Under the pieces are notes generated by a model that ran no database searches, was not told the DNA's origin, and was given only the letters and a program-made list of their open reading frames with translations. Shown here in pieces: positions 39,442-49,812 of a stretch of DNA of 64,000 nucleotides; within the stretch, counting starts at the first letter, position 1; each line of letters starts with the position of its first letter. Origin of the DNA: Ustilago trichophora (taxonomy: Eukaryota; Basidiomycota; Ustilaginomycetes; Ustilaginales; Ustilaginaceae); NCBI GenBank assembly GCA_900323505.1, contig OOIN01000039.1, positions 1 through 64,000 on the forward strand. The letters run 5' to 3'. A program made the position numbers and the translations under genes.

Positions 39442-39549
39442 AGATCATCACTCTCTGTACAGTACGCCTCCCTTTTTTTTTTTCCTTTTGGAGGGGGTTG
39501 CAATGTAGAGCATTCGGTGATGGAAAAGCTTGTTTTATTGAATGGGAGA

Positions 39550-40524
39550 CTAGAAGAGCTTTACGCCGATCCAGGCGGTTGTCAAGGCAGCCGATGCACT
39601 CGCTAAGAAATTGACCGCGTTGTTATCCAACACGTTGCAGCCGGTAACTTTGACCCATTGAGCAGTTGCATCGTGGCTCTTGTATCCATCGCGAACGTCT
39701 ACAGCCGTACCCACTAGGATTTTCTTGCTCTTCTCGTTGTAGAGCGTCTGTTGAAGTGTCGCGCCCAGCAGGCTGTCTACCAGCGAACCGAAGAGGCCGG
39801 AAGCTGTGAGGAGGGCGATCAGCTTTGCGTATCCTTTCCAGCAGTTCGAGGGAGAGGTTTGGTTGGTGGAAAAGTAGTGGTAGTGGGCGAAGAGGCAGAG
39901 TGATTGAATGGTACCGATTAAAGTTCCGCCCAGGGCGGAGACGAAGAGACCCAGGGGGGAGATGGCACCGTTTGTACCCTTTGGAACGCTTCTCCAGGGC
40001 GAAGTGATAAGTCTCGGTTGAGATTTGGAAAGAATACCTAGCTCGGATCCAAGTGTATCGCCCATACACGCAGCATAGTGCCCTCCAACCATCAGCGTCA
40101 GCATGAGATTGGAAACCCTCACACCTCCTACCACCTTCAACACTTGCTTTCCTAGCGGATCCACATCTCCCAAACCTGCATTGAGAATCCTAAACGCCAG
40201 ACAGGCAACTACACCGGTAGCACTATTGCAAACCACCTGGATGGCGTTTCGATTTCCAGAGGTTACATCTCTTTTCTTGCCATCGCGAGGGGTTGGATGC
40301 GTTTCCAACTGTGCCTTGATTCCGGATTTGAACTTGGTAGCCTTGGATCCGGTCAGATAAAAGGTGATCAACGTCAACCCATACCCAACGAAAGGATTCG
40401 CCATCGTTGCATACCCAACGCCAAAAGCCGTCACCGCCCCATCGAGCGAAAGTGACCCTTTCCTATAGCCAGAGTATCCCAGATACCCAGCCATACCCAG
40501 CGCAATCGGATACAGTCCCGGCAT
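39550..40524 (-). CDS. TMEM19/DUF92 integral membrane protein, 324 aa
   Basis: Matches the DUF92 family, which includes animal TMEM19 and plant VTE6 (phytyl-phosphate kinase); the fungal substrate is unknown. Hydrophobic segments alternate with conserved Gly-rich motifs: ALGMAGYLGYSGYRKGSL at the start, FGVGYATMANPFVGYG, TGSKATKF, GHYAACMGDTLGSELGI near 170, and GLFGSLVDSLLGATLQ near 245. The Asp-containing GDTLGSELG motif is typical of the family. The start at 40524 is the first in-frame ATG; the frame stays open a little further upstream, so a short 5' exon is possible. Convergent with COG6, about 110 bp apart. Confidence 0.85.
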   Translation of the reverse strand: MPGLYPIALGMAGYLGYSGYRKGSLSLDGAVTAFGVGYATMANPFVGYGLTLITFYLTGSKATKFKSGIKAQLETHPTPRDGKKRDVTSGNRNAIQVVCNSATGVVACLAFRILNAGLGDVDPLGKQVLKVVGGVRVSNLMLTLMVGGHYAACMGDTLGSELGILSKSQPRLITSPWRSVPKGTNGAISPLGLFVSALGGTLIGTIQSLCLFAHYHYFSTNQTSPSNCWKGYAKLIALLTASGLFGSLVDSLLGATLQQTLYNEKSKKILVGTAVDVRDGYKSHDATAQWVKVTGCNVLDNNAVNFLASASAALTTAWIGVKLF

Positions 40525-41017
40525 CCTTACCAGCCCATACAACCGTTTAAAAATCAGGAATCGAAGCGAGGAACGAGATGGTGAAAGGGAGAGAAGGAGA
40601 AAGTGGACAAGGCGGTGGTGTGGTGTGGGGGTCTGTGCGTGCTTTGGGAGCGAATCGGGCGGCGAAAAATGAGCCCGATTTTGTCAGTCGCTCGATCGTC
40701 GGCCAAACGTCATCGACGTACACTGATCCGCACGTCGCTCAATCGAAGCGATCACAGAGCGTAAGAAAATCCCTCGAAACACAATCAGCGCCAGTCTGGC
40801 ATCTAACAGAGCGGCACAGCGGTGGCAAAAGGGCTCTCTTTTCATACGAAATAAAAGTACATGGTTGATGAAGATGATGATGATACCAGACCGGAAATGA
40901 AAGAGAAAAAGAAACCGCTACAGCTCTGTGTGCAGAGTTGACTCGCTGATGAAATGCACAGTTGGGTCAGGAAAAGTCTCGCAGACTGCAGAGTCCGCCT
41001 CTCTGAGCGGCGAGTGT
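40525..41017. other. Intergenic region, no gene seen
   Basis: About 490 bp between the TMEM19-like gene and the 3' end of the uS11m gene. Short unsupported ORFs only. Confidence 0.4.
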
Positions 41018-41600
41018 CTACAACATCCTGCGCTTCTTTGGCCTAACACCACCAATCTTGACCGGAGTCTTGTCGGTCATCTTGCTGATGAGATTCTTTG
41101 TACCCTGACCTTCTCCTGCCAACAGAGCTCTGTAGACCGCCTCTCTTCCTTGACCAAAGCCGTTCCAGAGCACCTCCAGATGGCTGATCCTCCAGGCGTC
41201 CTTGAACTCGTTGATCTTGCCAAACATCGAAAAGGCTGCTCGGTAGCCGGCTTCGTAACCGGATCGGGCGGATTTCTTGAATCCGACGCTACCTCCAGAG
41301 GCCGAAGCTAGAGGATCACCGGAGGGAGAGGTGAGGGTTAGGATGGTGTTGTTGCGCGAAGAGTTGACAAAGAGGCGATGGGGTTGGGTTGAAGAGGAGT
41401 GGAAGAGGGCTGGTGAGTAGCGGGATGCCGAGGCGCCACGGACCATGGGGGAGGTGCGGGATTCGCGGAAGCCGTTGGTGGAGTTGGCATCTTCAAGGGA
41501 GGCTTCGGTGCCAGGGAGAGGGGAGATGGCGCCAGAGACGGAGCCGAGGATGTCGTCCAAATTGGAAGGAGCCGGTGCACGACCAGAAGTGGTGGCAGAA

Positions 41601-41632
<32 letters not shown>

Positions 41633-41920
41633 AGAAGCGGAAGAGGAGGAAAGCTCGCGCTGTTGCGCATCAGATACAGTGCTGCTCCCAGTGGAATTGG
41701 GGGAGGTGGTAGGTTGAGCAGAGGCTTGCGATTCGAGCTGCTGGGTGGATGGAGACTTGTCGGATTCGGTGTTGCGTGTGGATGACGAAGAGGCGAATGT
41801 ACGAGTGAAAGCAAGAGGAGAGACGCGAGCGAGGGAGGAGGAAGCTTGGGTCGAGGACGACTCGGCGGCGACCATGACCCGCAACGCCGGTGTCCACTGT
41901 CTTGCGATTCCGCGAAGCAT
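41018..41920 (-). CDS. Mitochondrial small-subunit ribosomal protein uS11m, 300 aa
   Basis: Component of the mitoribosome platform that contacts the 3' region of the small rRNA. The C-terminal ~115 residues are a uS11 domain: NTILTLTSPSGDPLASASGG, SVGFKKSARSGYEAGYRAAF, EVLWNGFGQGREAVYRALL and a basic end GGVRPKKRRML. The N-terminus MLRGIARQWTPALRVMVAA is Arg-rich and amphipathic, as a presequence should be. A poorly conserved ~150-residue Ser/Thr-rich linker follows, with a Thr-Glu repeat from (CTCGGT)n at about 41601-41632. The start at 41920 was chosen over an upstream in-frame ATG at 42130, whose extra 70 residues hide the presequence. Divergent from the GH17 gene. Confidence 0.88.
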
Positions 41921-42914
41921 GATGAAAAAGCGAAGTTGGTGTGTGATGCGAAGATACGCCGGACGGTGTGAAGATGTGTCCGACGGTGGCGGTCCCTTGT
42001 TCGAGGGTTGATGAATGCGATAGTGGTAGTAAGAGCAGAGTAGGACGAGGAGCTTGACATTTTTGGCGAAAGCAGCCTTGTCTTCGTCTTTCTTTCTTCT
42101 CGACTGAACGGAACCGATCTGCCTTCTCATGTGTCATGCTTACATAATAATAATAATTGCAGCATAAAATCCACGTGATGGGATGGATGGCTGAACAACA
42201 CCAACACGAAAGTATTCGATTCACACTGGTCTTGTGCCTAAATCCCAAAAAGGGAAAGAAATTCGTCCAACACCTGCAGCTGTCAAACAAAGAAAGGGGC
42301 TTCTCGCTCTCCTTGGCTTACATGGCTTCGAGCCCCTGAACTCCTTTGCTTAGTCCATTTAGCCCATTCCCTTCCGGCTAAAGACCACACGAAAGGATTA
42401 GCCATTGAGAGAAAGACGGCTTTAGGAAAGGAACATCAGTGCGAGTCGAGCAAGAAAGTGGAGGATGGTGGCCATATAGATATATATACATAAAAAAAAA
42501 AAAAATAAAAAAAAGGTTTTGTGAGCTTCTACGCTGTACGTCGGGTCTCCTACGGCGACTTTTAAAGGGGTGTACTGTACCAACGGATGCTCAACTCCGC
42601 TTTGTGCTTTGGGCAAGGGGCAGCACAATTTGGCTTAATGCCAGTCAAAGCTCATTGTAGATTCACTGGACTGACCCAGCTTGGAACCTCATTTCAGGTC
42701 CCGGAACGCTTCTAACCCACGGCGCCCAGCTACACACACGCCTGCATGCTTGTGCGTCTTCGCCTCTAAAAGACTCTACAGATTGAGCTAACGCTTTCTA
42801 TCGTCCCGACCACATCCTTCATCCATCCACACCCCCACCACTGCCATCATCTCGACTCCCTATCGCACTGGCAAGCCCTGAGCGAACGACTGCTCGCATT
42901 GTGCCTCCACCACC
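41921..42914. promoter_or_regulatory. Divergent intergenic region, uS11m and GH17 glucanase
   Basis: About 1 kb with A-runs near 42495-42515, a TATATATA stretch near 42480 and a pyrimidine-rich stretch before the GH17 ATG. No gene is recognised. Confidence 0.4.
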
Positions 42915-44609
42915 ATGGTCGCACGCTACAATCCATCCTCGTACGACGCCGGTCGTCAAAATGCTCGCTCCTCCGCATCGTCCTCCTCGCATCACCATGG
43001 CTCAGCAGAAGGTGGAGTAGACGTCGACACTGTCGACTATTGGGATGAGACCGGTGTCCCTGCTCCTCACCGCCTCTCCACTGCCCACTCTGCTTCTCCC
43101 TATCCATCCTCCTCCCCCCTTCTCGCTCCCACCCCGCTCTCTCCACCTCGACACCATGACGAGATGCAAGAGCTTCACTCGGCACCCTCTGGCTACCTAC
43201 ACCAGTCTCCCTATCTCCCCTCGCTTCCCTCTGCCCCTGAATCGCTCGCATCCAACGCTTATATGCCCTCATTCGAATCGCGCAACTCGCTCTACAGCAA
43301 ACCGCCTTTTGAAGACGACGAGGAATCCTTCTACTCTCGTCGCGGCTCCGCCGATGCATGGGGACTCTACGACCAGCACCAGGGCGCACGTACCTCTCTT
43401 GCTCAAGCCCGTGATCGCTACATCACCCGCAAGGAAGCCGCTCTCTCTGTCCAAAGCAACGTCTACGACTTTGTCCCCCCCAAGGAGCCCCGCTTCAGTC
43501 CCAAGCAGAAATGGTGGATGATCGCAGGTGGATCCCTGACTACCGCCATCGTCTGCGCGATCGTCATCTTCTTCGCCACTCGCAACAATACCAATGCTAC
43601 CATTGTCGATGGACCCCAGTCGTCCGGTTCAAACGGTAACAAGGGAGGAAAGGCAACCGCTGGTGTGGTATCGTCCGACAAGAACGACCCAAGCAAATTC
43701 ACCAAGGACCCCCGTCTGCACAAGTCCATGTACGGATTGTGCTACACGCCCTTCCACGCTCAGTATCCGGAATGTGGAGCAACTCAGGCAAATGTGACGG
43801 AAGACATTCAGCTCATCTCCCAGCTTACCAGCCGTGTTCGTCTCTACGGTTCCGACTGCTCTACATCCCAGCTGGTGCTGGAAGCGATCAAACAGACCAA
43901 GGTCGACATGCAAGTCTTCCTCGCTGTATGGGTCGATGACAACGCAGTGACGTTCCAGCGTCAGGTAGACAACGTCGTTGATGCCGTCAAACAGTACGGT
44001 ACCGATCACATTGCCGGTATCACTGTCGGCAACGAGTATCTGCTCAACGGCGGATCCGTTGCCACTTTGCTCGCACGCATTGCTTCCGTGAACACCACCA
44101 TCAACGCCCTCCCCAACCTAGGCAAGCGTATCCCCATCGGCACAGCAGACGCAGGCAGCATGATCTCCACCCAGCTAGCAACCGGTGCCGATTACGTCAT
44201 GGCCAATGTCCATCCTTGGTTTGGTGGTCTCCCTGTCGACCAAGCCGCAGGATGGGTTTACGAGTACACCAACAACAACGAACCTTCCACTGCGCTTCTC
44301 GCACCCAACAAGCCCACGCTCTATGTTGCTGAAGCGGGATGGCCCACGGGAGCAAACGAGACTCGTCTCGCTAGCTACCAAGCTGCTACAGCAGGCATCA
44401 GCGAGCTCAACACTTTCCTCAGCACCTTTGTCTGCCAGAGCAACTCCAACTTTACCGAAAAGGCACTCCAGCCAAGCTTTGTCTTTGAAGCCTTTGACGA
44501 GCCTTGGAAGGATGTACTCTACGGCGGTGTGGAAGCACACTGGGGTCTCTTTGACGCCAACAAGAAGTTGAAGGACGGTCTGGTCATTCCTGACTGCGTC
44601 GCTCCTTGA
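42915..44609 (+). CDS. Membrane-anchored GH17 beta-1,3-glucanase, 564 aa
   Basis: Cell-wall glucan hydrolase or transglycosylase of glycoside hydrolase family 17. It has a type II membrane layout: a ~198-residue Ser/Pro/Tyr-rich cytosolic N-terminus, one transmembrane helix (WWMIAGGSLTTAIVCAIVIF, ~199-220), a Gly/Ser linker, then the catalytic barrel from ~270 (MYGLCYTPFHAQYPECG). The acid/base Glu is E374 in TVGNEYL and the nucleophile is E473 in VAEAGWPTG. NANVHPWFGG-like and FEAFDEPWK motifs also fit. Similar to fungal EglC/BtgC-type enzymes but anchored rather than secreted. Start in good context (CCACCATGG). Single exon; convergent with RRP6. Confidence 0.92.
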   Translation: MVARYNPSSYDAGRQNARSSASSSSHHHGSAEGGVDVDTVDYWDETGVPAPHRLSTAHSASPYPSSSPLLAPTPLSPPRHHDEMQELHSAPSGYLHQSPYLPSLPSAPESLASNAYMPSFESRNSLYSKPPFEDDEESFYSRRGSADAWGLYDQHQGARTSLAQARDRYITRKEAALSVQSNVYDFVPPKEPRFSPKQKWWMIAGGSLTTAIVCAIVIFFATRNNTNATIVDGPQSSGSNGNKGGKATAGVVSSDKNDPSKFTKDPRLHKSMYGLCYTPFHAQYPECGATQANVTEDIQLISQLTSRVRLYGSDCSTSQLVLEAIKQTKVDMQVFLAVWVDDNAVTFQRQVDNVVDAVKQYGTDHIAGITVGNEYLLNGGSVATLLARIASVNTTINALPNLGKRIPIGTADAGSMISTQLATGADYVMANVHPWFGGLPVDQAAGWVYEYTNNNEPSTALLAPNKPTLYVAEAGWPTGANETRLASYQAATAGISELNTFLSTFVCQSNSNFTEKALQPSFVFEAFDEPWKDVLYGGVEAHWGLFDANKKLKDGLVIPDCVAP

Positions 44610-44817
44610 ATCGTATTTGTTGATGATGATGACTCGTAGCTGTAAATTATGACTCTGTGTTTAGCTCGCTCACGATAATTGCTGCCTCGATTGACTCGAG
44701 CGCATCATGGACTTTTTTTTTTCAAAATGACTCTTGACGAAATGACAATGGCTTTCATCACAATGCTTTGTCTGAATTGTGTGATGTTGTCTGTCAAGCT
44801 GCAAAGAAAGAAGCAAT

Positions 44818-47703
44818 CTACATGGTGCTACCCATACCCGTCTTTCTCCTGGCCCTATCTCTAGGCTGTCTAAAGATTTTTTCATCCACCTTGGAATCCT
44901 TCTTCTTGCCCTGTCCACCGCTAGGCAGCTGCTGTTTGGTCTTCTTTCCCACTGCTTTGTCCTTGGGCACCACCGGAGATTCAAAAGCGTTCGGCGCGGA
45001 GGCAAAATCGTATTCTCCCTCGAACTTTTCCTTTCTCTTCTTTGGCGGGTTGGCATTAGCGGCTGTGTCGTTGGAAGCTGTTGTTTCGGCTTTCCGCTTC
45101 TTCTTGAGTTGCTTTTTGGACAGTGGACCGTCTGCAACCGGCGCAGAAGTAGATGCGGGTTTGGGTTTGGATTTGGCGGCGGAAACGACGATATAGTCCT
45201 GCTTTTCCGTGTCCGAGTCCGAATCGTCGTCTTTGTCTTGCACGGGATGAGGGGCAGCAGTGGATGCGACCCGCTCATCCGCAGGGACGAGAGCGACAGT
45301 CTCTGGCTGCTGCATCACCACTTCTTGATCAGCTGAGACGGTAGTAGGGACAGATACACCACCGAGCAATCCCACTTGGCAGAGGAATCCCGCTTTGACC
45401 GCGTCGAGCTTAGCCTCGATGCCCGTGGTTCGGCTTCTGTCGATGGATCGAGGAGAGGCGCCGAACAGTTTGGATGCAGCAGCCGCTGCGGATGTGCTGG
45501 TGGCTGCGGTGGTGTCGGACCAAATCGAAATGTCGACCTTTGCATCTGTATCTGCGACGCTGCTCATCGCCGAAATCGAAGGAGTGACAATTGCAGCCGC
45601 TTCCTGCTTCCCAGCTATCTCGCGCTCAACAGCCTCGCCAACATCCATCTCGTCCTCGCCGTTACCGTTACCGTTGGCCAAGAGACCCGCTGCGAGCTTC
45701 TGCTTCTTCTCCTCGCCGATCGTCTCCTGCTCCCTTTGCCACGCCTTCACCTCGGCCTCGATCAACTGTGCCAACTCTGCCACCCTCTTCTTCAACCCGG
45801 TCGCGTTGGGCGGTATACAGGCCAGGACACCTTCCGCCTTGATCGGTGCCCTCGCCGCCAGCATCATGAGGTTGTTGGCACCCAGAATGTACCGAGGCGA
45901 CTCGTCCTCCTCCCTGGCAACTCGATCCCTCCACCTGTGCAGCGCTCTCACCAGGCGTTCTTCCTTCTTCATCTGGCTGAGCTCGCGTCGATCCTCAGTA
46001 CCGAGAGCCGCTTCACCGCCCCATTTGCGCCATACGCTCCGCCAGCCTTCCCTCGTCTCCCCTTCGCTGTCCCACTCTTCCTTGGCATACGTCGACATGG
46101 CCACCTCCTTGCTGCGTGTAAACACTTCCCGGATGGCATCGACACCGCCCGACTCCATCAGCTCGTAGCGCAGATTGTCGTAGATGTACAGCAACGTGTG
46201 CGTATCGCTTCGAGCATAGTAGAGCATCTCCTTGGGCAAAGGGCGAATCCTCCAATCGGCCAACTGGTATCTCTTGTCGGCGTCAAAGTTGCAGTATCTC
46301 GCCATGAGATAGTTCAACCCATGACTGGGGAACATGAGCACGTTGGTGGCATGGTACGTGTCGAAGAGGTTGACGAGATACAATCCCAAATCGCGCTGAA
46401 GCCACAGCACATCATGGTTGGCACCATGCAGCACCTTGACTTTGTCGGGATTCGTAAACGACGAATTGAGAAGCTCGGCGTGCTGTCGAACGTCGTCGCT
46501 CAGCGTATCGATGATCCAGTCTCCCCACCGGGTAGATAGCTGCATGAGACATACGATACCCTGGTAGGTTCGGTAGGAATGATGTTCGAGATCGATCGCG
46601 ATCTCCTGAACGCGGTCTTCGTCGAGATGGTCGCGCAGCTGTTCGATCTGCGCTTTGGTCGAGACCCACTCGAAGGGGCATGCGTCGGTGGAGAGGGAAG
46701 GATCTTTCTCGTTGAGCGGCGGTGGTGGATTGTCTTTTGCGGTAGCGTCCGGTTTCGACAGAGCATGTGCGGGTGGGTCCGAATGCAGGATCTCGTGGTA
46801 GTAAGGATTGTCCAACGGATCACCTTCAGCACAGTACATGCCTCTCCTCGGTCCTCGTGGCAACGGCTTCCCATCGACACCCAGTCGTGGCGGATTGGTG
46901 TGACCCAGTGGAACCTGTGCATTTGGCTTTCCATACTTGAGCTTGGGCTCCCAAAGCGTATCTGCCGAATTGTCTGCTTTCGTGGTAAAGTTCTTCTGCG
47001 GCGGTGCGATCGGAGCATTCAATACCCAAGAAGGCAAGTTACCCGTCTTGGGCAACGCTTTTCCATTCTGAACCGCTGCCATCGCCTGCAACCTTCCACT
47101 GGCGCCTTTTTCTTCGCCTGCATTCTCATCCGCCGTGGCACCGGCAAGGTTGCGAGGCGCCAACTTGCCCGTATACTCGTCGAGACACGTGTCGGCACTC
47201 TCGAGCAGATGATCTACCAGCTCGCCGAGGTTGGAGGCAAAGCTCGCGTTGGTCGTCACATCGGCCAGATCCAGATCGAGCTCGACTTTGGCTTTTGCCT
47301 TGTTCGTCGAGCTTGTTGTCGCAGCTGCTTTGGCGAGCGGGATCTTGGGCGCACGTGGATCAGAGGCGATCCAGCCTGCAAGCTGCGAGATGGATCGCAG
47401 GACGCGGTCCGATTCAGAGTCGAGCTTCTTGGCTAGTTTGCGGTCCATACTGCGGTGGAAGGCGAGATCGCCATGGGCGGGGATGGCAGCTGCATTGCGT
47501 GTGAGTGGCTGAAGCGCCGATTGCAGCTTGAGCAGATATGCGGGAAGATCCGTCTTGGGATCAGGTAGCGAAGCGAAAGGTTCTGGAGTCGATGCGGTCG
47601 AGGTAGAAGGGGAGGCCGAGGAGGAGGAGGATGTGGCCGCCACAGTTGTGGTTGATTTGGAGCTGGATGGCTTGGATGAGCCAGAACTCTTTCCCGCCGC
47701 CAT
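44818..47703 (-). CDS. RRP6: Nuclear exosome 3'-5' exoribonuclease RRP6, 961 aa
   Basis: Trims rRNA, snoRNA and snRNA precursors and degrades aberrant nuclear transcripts. After a Ser/Thr-rich start, the PMC2NT region (~55-150) binds the Rrp47 partner. The DEDD-Y exonuclease domain carries AIDLEHHSYRTYQG near 368 (Asp and Glu), HGANHDVLWLQRD near 426 and LYYARSDTHTLLYIYD near 496 (Tyr and Asp). An HRDC domain follows (~575-660; ALHRWRDRVAREEDESPRYI). The long C-terminal tail is Lys-rich, as in other Rrp6 proteins, and probably nuclear or exosome-contacting. The ATG at 47703 (MAAGKSSG) was preferred over one at 47907. Divergent from RNase H2A, so two nucleic-acid enzymes share a 390-bp promoter region. 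Confidence 0.94.
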   Translation of the reverse strand: MAAGKSSGSSKPSSSKSTTTVAATSSSSSASPSTSTASTPEPFASLPDPKTDLPAYLLKLQSALQPLTRNAAAIPAHGDLAFHRSMDRKLAKKLDSESDRVLRSISQLAGWIASDPRAPKIPLAKAAATTSSTNKAKAKVELDLDLADVTTNASFASNLGELVDHLLESADTCLDEYTGKLAPRNLAGATADENAGEEKGASGRLQAMAAVQNGKALPKTGNLPSWVLNAPIAPPQKNFTTKADNSADTLWEPKLKYGKPNAQVPLGHTNPPRLGVDGKPLPRGPRRGMYCAEGDPLDNPYYHEILHSDPPAHALSKPDATAKDNPPPPLNEKDPSLSTDACPFEWVSTKAQIEQLRDHLDEDRVQEIAIDLEHHSYRTYQGIVCLMQLSTRWGDWIIDTLSDDVRQHAELLNSSFTNPDKVKVLHGANHDVLWLQRDLGLYLVNLFDTYHATNVLMFPSHGLNYLMARYCNFDADKRYQLADWRIRPLPKEMLYYARSDTHTLLYIYDNLRYELMESGGVDAIREVFTRSKEVAMSTYAKEEWDSEGETREGWRSVWRKWGGEAALGTEDRRELSQMKKEERLVRALHRWRDRVAREEDESPRYILGANNLMMLAARAPIKAEGVLACIPPNATGLKKRVAELAQLIEAEVKAWQREQETIGEEKKQKLAAGLLANGNGNGEDEMDVGEAVEREIAGKQEAAAIVTPSISAMSSVADTDAKVDISIWSDTTAATSTSAAAAASKLFGASPRSIDRSRTTGIEAKLDAVKAGFLCQVGLLGGVSVPTTVSADQEVVMQQPETVALVPADERVASTAAPHPVQDKDDDSDSDTEKQDYIVVSAAKSKPKPASTSAPVADGPLSKKQLKKKRKAETTASNDTAANANPPKKRKEKFEGEYDFASAPNAFESPVVPKDKAVGKKTKQQLPSGGQGKKKDSKVDEKIFRQPRDRARRKTGMGSTM

Positions 47704-48090
47704 GTTTGCGAACGTATATATATGTGCTATGCAGACACACCTGTCGGAGAGTGCGTCTTGACTGCTGCTGTTGGGAGGATGTGCAGCAGTGACAGATGGA
47801 TGGTGGGAGTGTAAAGAAGAAGAAGAAACTTTTCTTTTGGGTGGAAGGTCGCACAAATCCGCACAAAAATTCTTTCGGTCTCGAAAAATTGCAGTGGAGG
47901 GCTGCAAGTTACAGATCTAACATTTTCACAAAAATCCCTCGGCAATCAATTTACGCGACTCGCGTTTCCTCCAACCAACACCACACGCCAAGACGGTTTT
48001 TCTGTGCGACCCTGTTTGAGCAGCTGCTGCTCCTCCTCCTTCTTCCTCCTCTTTCTCCATCAAAGCACCATATCCTAGATCACATTCAAG

Positions 48091-49710
48091 ATGCCACCAA
48101 AGAGAAAGTCCGCAGCTCCACCGGCAAAGAAACAAAAGAAATCGGCCCCCATCGACGATGACGACCTCGCAGTTCAGGAAGACGACTCGGCCATCACCCT
48201 AGCTGCCGTCCCTCCTCCTCCAATCCCTTCCGAGCCCGCTACCGCGATCCAACAATCCTACACCTACGCCTCTCCTATCCCATCCGAATGCAGCAAGATT
48301 GACCCTGCCAATCCGAGCATCAAAGTCCCTTGCGTGTTGGGAGTAGACGAAGCTGGTCGAGGCCCTGTCCTTGGTCCTCTCGTTTACGGCATCGCCTACT
48401 GTCCCATCTCCTACCAAGACGATATGAAGCAGATCGGCTTTGCAGACTCCAAAGCGCTCACTGCCGAGCGTCGCGATCATCTGCTTTCCGCCCTCATGGA
48501 CGACAGCTCCCACCTCGGGTGGGCAGTACGCGTCATGTCACCCCAAGACATCTCGGCAGGCATGCTTAGACGGAGACCCATCAACCTCAACGCACAGTCT
48601 AGCCAGGCAACCGTCTCGCTCATCTCTGGCGTGCTCGAAAGCGGTGTAGACGTCACAGAGATCTACGTCGATACGGTCGGAGATCCAAAGAGCTACAGCA
48701 AGCTGTTGAGCTCTCATTTCCCCAGACATCCTCATATCAAGTGGACAGTGACGAGCAAAGCCGATGCCATCTACCCCATTGTAGGTGCAGCAAGTATCGC
48801 AGCCAAAGTGACGAGGGACAGATGCATCGAAGGATGGAAGTATGCCGAGCAGCGGCAGTCTGTGCAGAACACCGCAAAGGACGAGCCAAAGGTGTTGGGA
48901 GATACTACGAATCACATTTCTGCTACACAGCTAGATTCCAACGGTGAGAGCAAGAAGCGCAAGGTGCAAGACGCATCTGAATCGTCACTGGAACAAGTGT
49001 GGTCCAACATGGGTCCACTCGGTAGTGGATATCCGGGAGACCCTAATACAGTCGCCTTTCTCAAACGCACTCTCGATCCCGTATTCGGCTGGCCTGGTAT
49101 CGTCCGTTTCAGCTGGGCCACGGCGAAAACCATGCTCGAGGAAAAAATCAAGCTCCCCACGGCCACTTCTACCTTGACCAAGACCAACTCTTCCACCTCT
49201 GCCTCGAACGCACCTGCTCTGGGCGGGAAACGTCTCACTCGATCGCTCTCACGAACATCGTCCTTCGCCGATGCACCGTCCTCCTCGGAATCAACTGCCG
49301 ACATGACAGAAGTGTCTACCAACCGCCCAACGAGTCTATATGGCACCCTGCTACCGCAACCCTCGGTCCCCGGTGGTTCGGCTCCGCGCGGCTACAAGGT
49401 GAAATGGATCGACGAGCCCGTATCCATCTCCAAGTTCTTCGGTCCTTCTTCCACCAAGTCCAAACCAACGACGATCAAAGCTGATGCTGTTTCTTCACAA
49501 TCGTCAGCTGCAGACCGGAATAGCAACAGCAGCGCGTTTCAAATTTCCGCTTTGCAAACCACCGTCAATGACTGGTTGAAGTCAGAGCCCCAGTGGAGGG
49601 CCAAGAAGGCAGCAGCGGCGGTTGCCAACGGTGATACAATCCAAGTCAATGTCGGAAAGCTGGTCAAGGATCTAAGTTTGGTGGGCGCTGATGGATCTTT
49701 CTGCTTGTAA
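48091..49710 (+). CDS. Ribonuclease H2 catalytic subunit A, 539 aa
   Basis: Removes single ribonucleotides and RNA from DNA duplexes in the nucleus. Active-site residues: Asp and Glu of GVDEAGRGPVLGPL (~83-96), Asp in YVDTVGDP near 192 and Asp in SKADAIYPIVGAASIAAK near 222. The basic N-terminus PPKRKSAAPPAKKQKK looks like a nuclear signal. At 539 residues it is much longer than human RNASEH2A (about 300): an insertion of ~40 residues lies near 250-295 and the C-terminal half is Ser/Thr-rich. In that half SISKFFGP resembles a PCNA-interacting box without the leading Gln. Single exon. Confidence 0.93.
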   Translation: MPPKRKSAAPPAKKQKKSAPIDDDDLAVQEDDSAITLAAVPPPPIPSEPATAIQQSYTYASPIPSECSKIDPANPSIKVPCVLGVDEAGRGPVLGPLVYGIAYCPISYQDDMKQIGFADSKALTAERRDHLLSALMDDSSHLGWAVRVMSPQDISAGMLRRRPINLNAQSSQATVSLISGVLESGVDVTEIYVDTVGDPKSYSKLLSSHFPRHPHIKWTVTSKADAIYPIVGAASIAAKVTRDRCIEGWKYAEQRQSVQNTAKDEPKVLGDTTNHISATQLDSNGESKKRKVQDASESSLEQVWSNMGPLGSGYPGDPNTVAFLKRTLDPVFGWPGIVRFSWATAKTMLEEKIKLPTATSTLTKTNSSTSASNAPALGGKRLTRSLSRTSSFADAPSSSESTADMTEVSTNRPTSLYGTLLPQPSVPGGSAPRGYKVKWIDEPVSISKFFGPSSTKSKPTTIKADAVSSQSSAADRNSNSSAFQISALQTTVNDWLKSEPQWRAKKAAAAVANGDTIQVNVGKLVKDLSLVGADGSFCL

Positions 49711-49812
49711 CTCCAAACCTCAATCTCACATCTTTCGTGCATCCTTTTCGAAACAGATGATGCCAGCGCAGATGCTGCAACTGGTACTGCATTGCTATTG
49801 TACACCATGACG

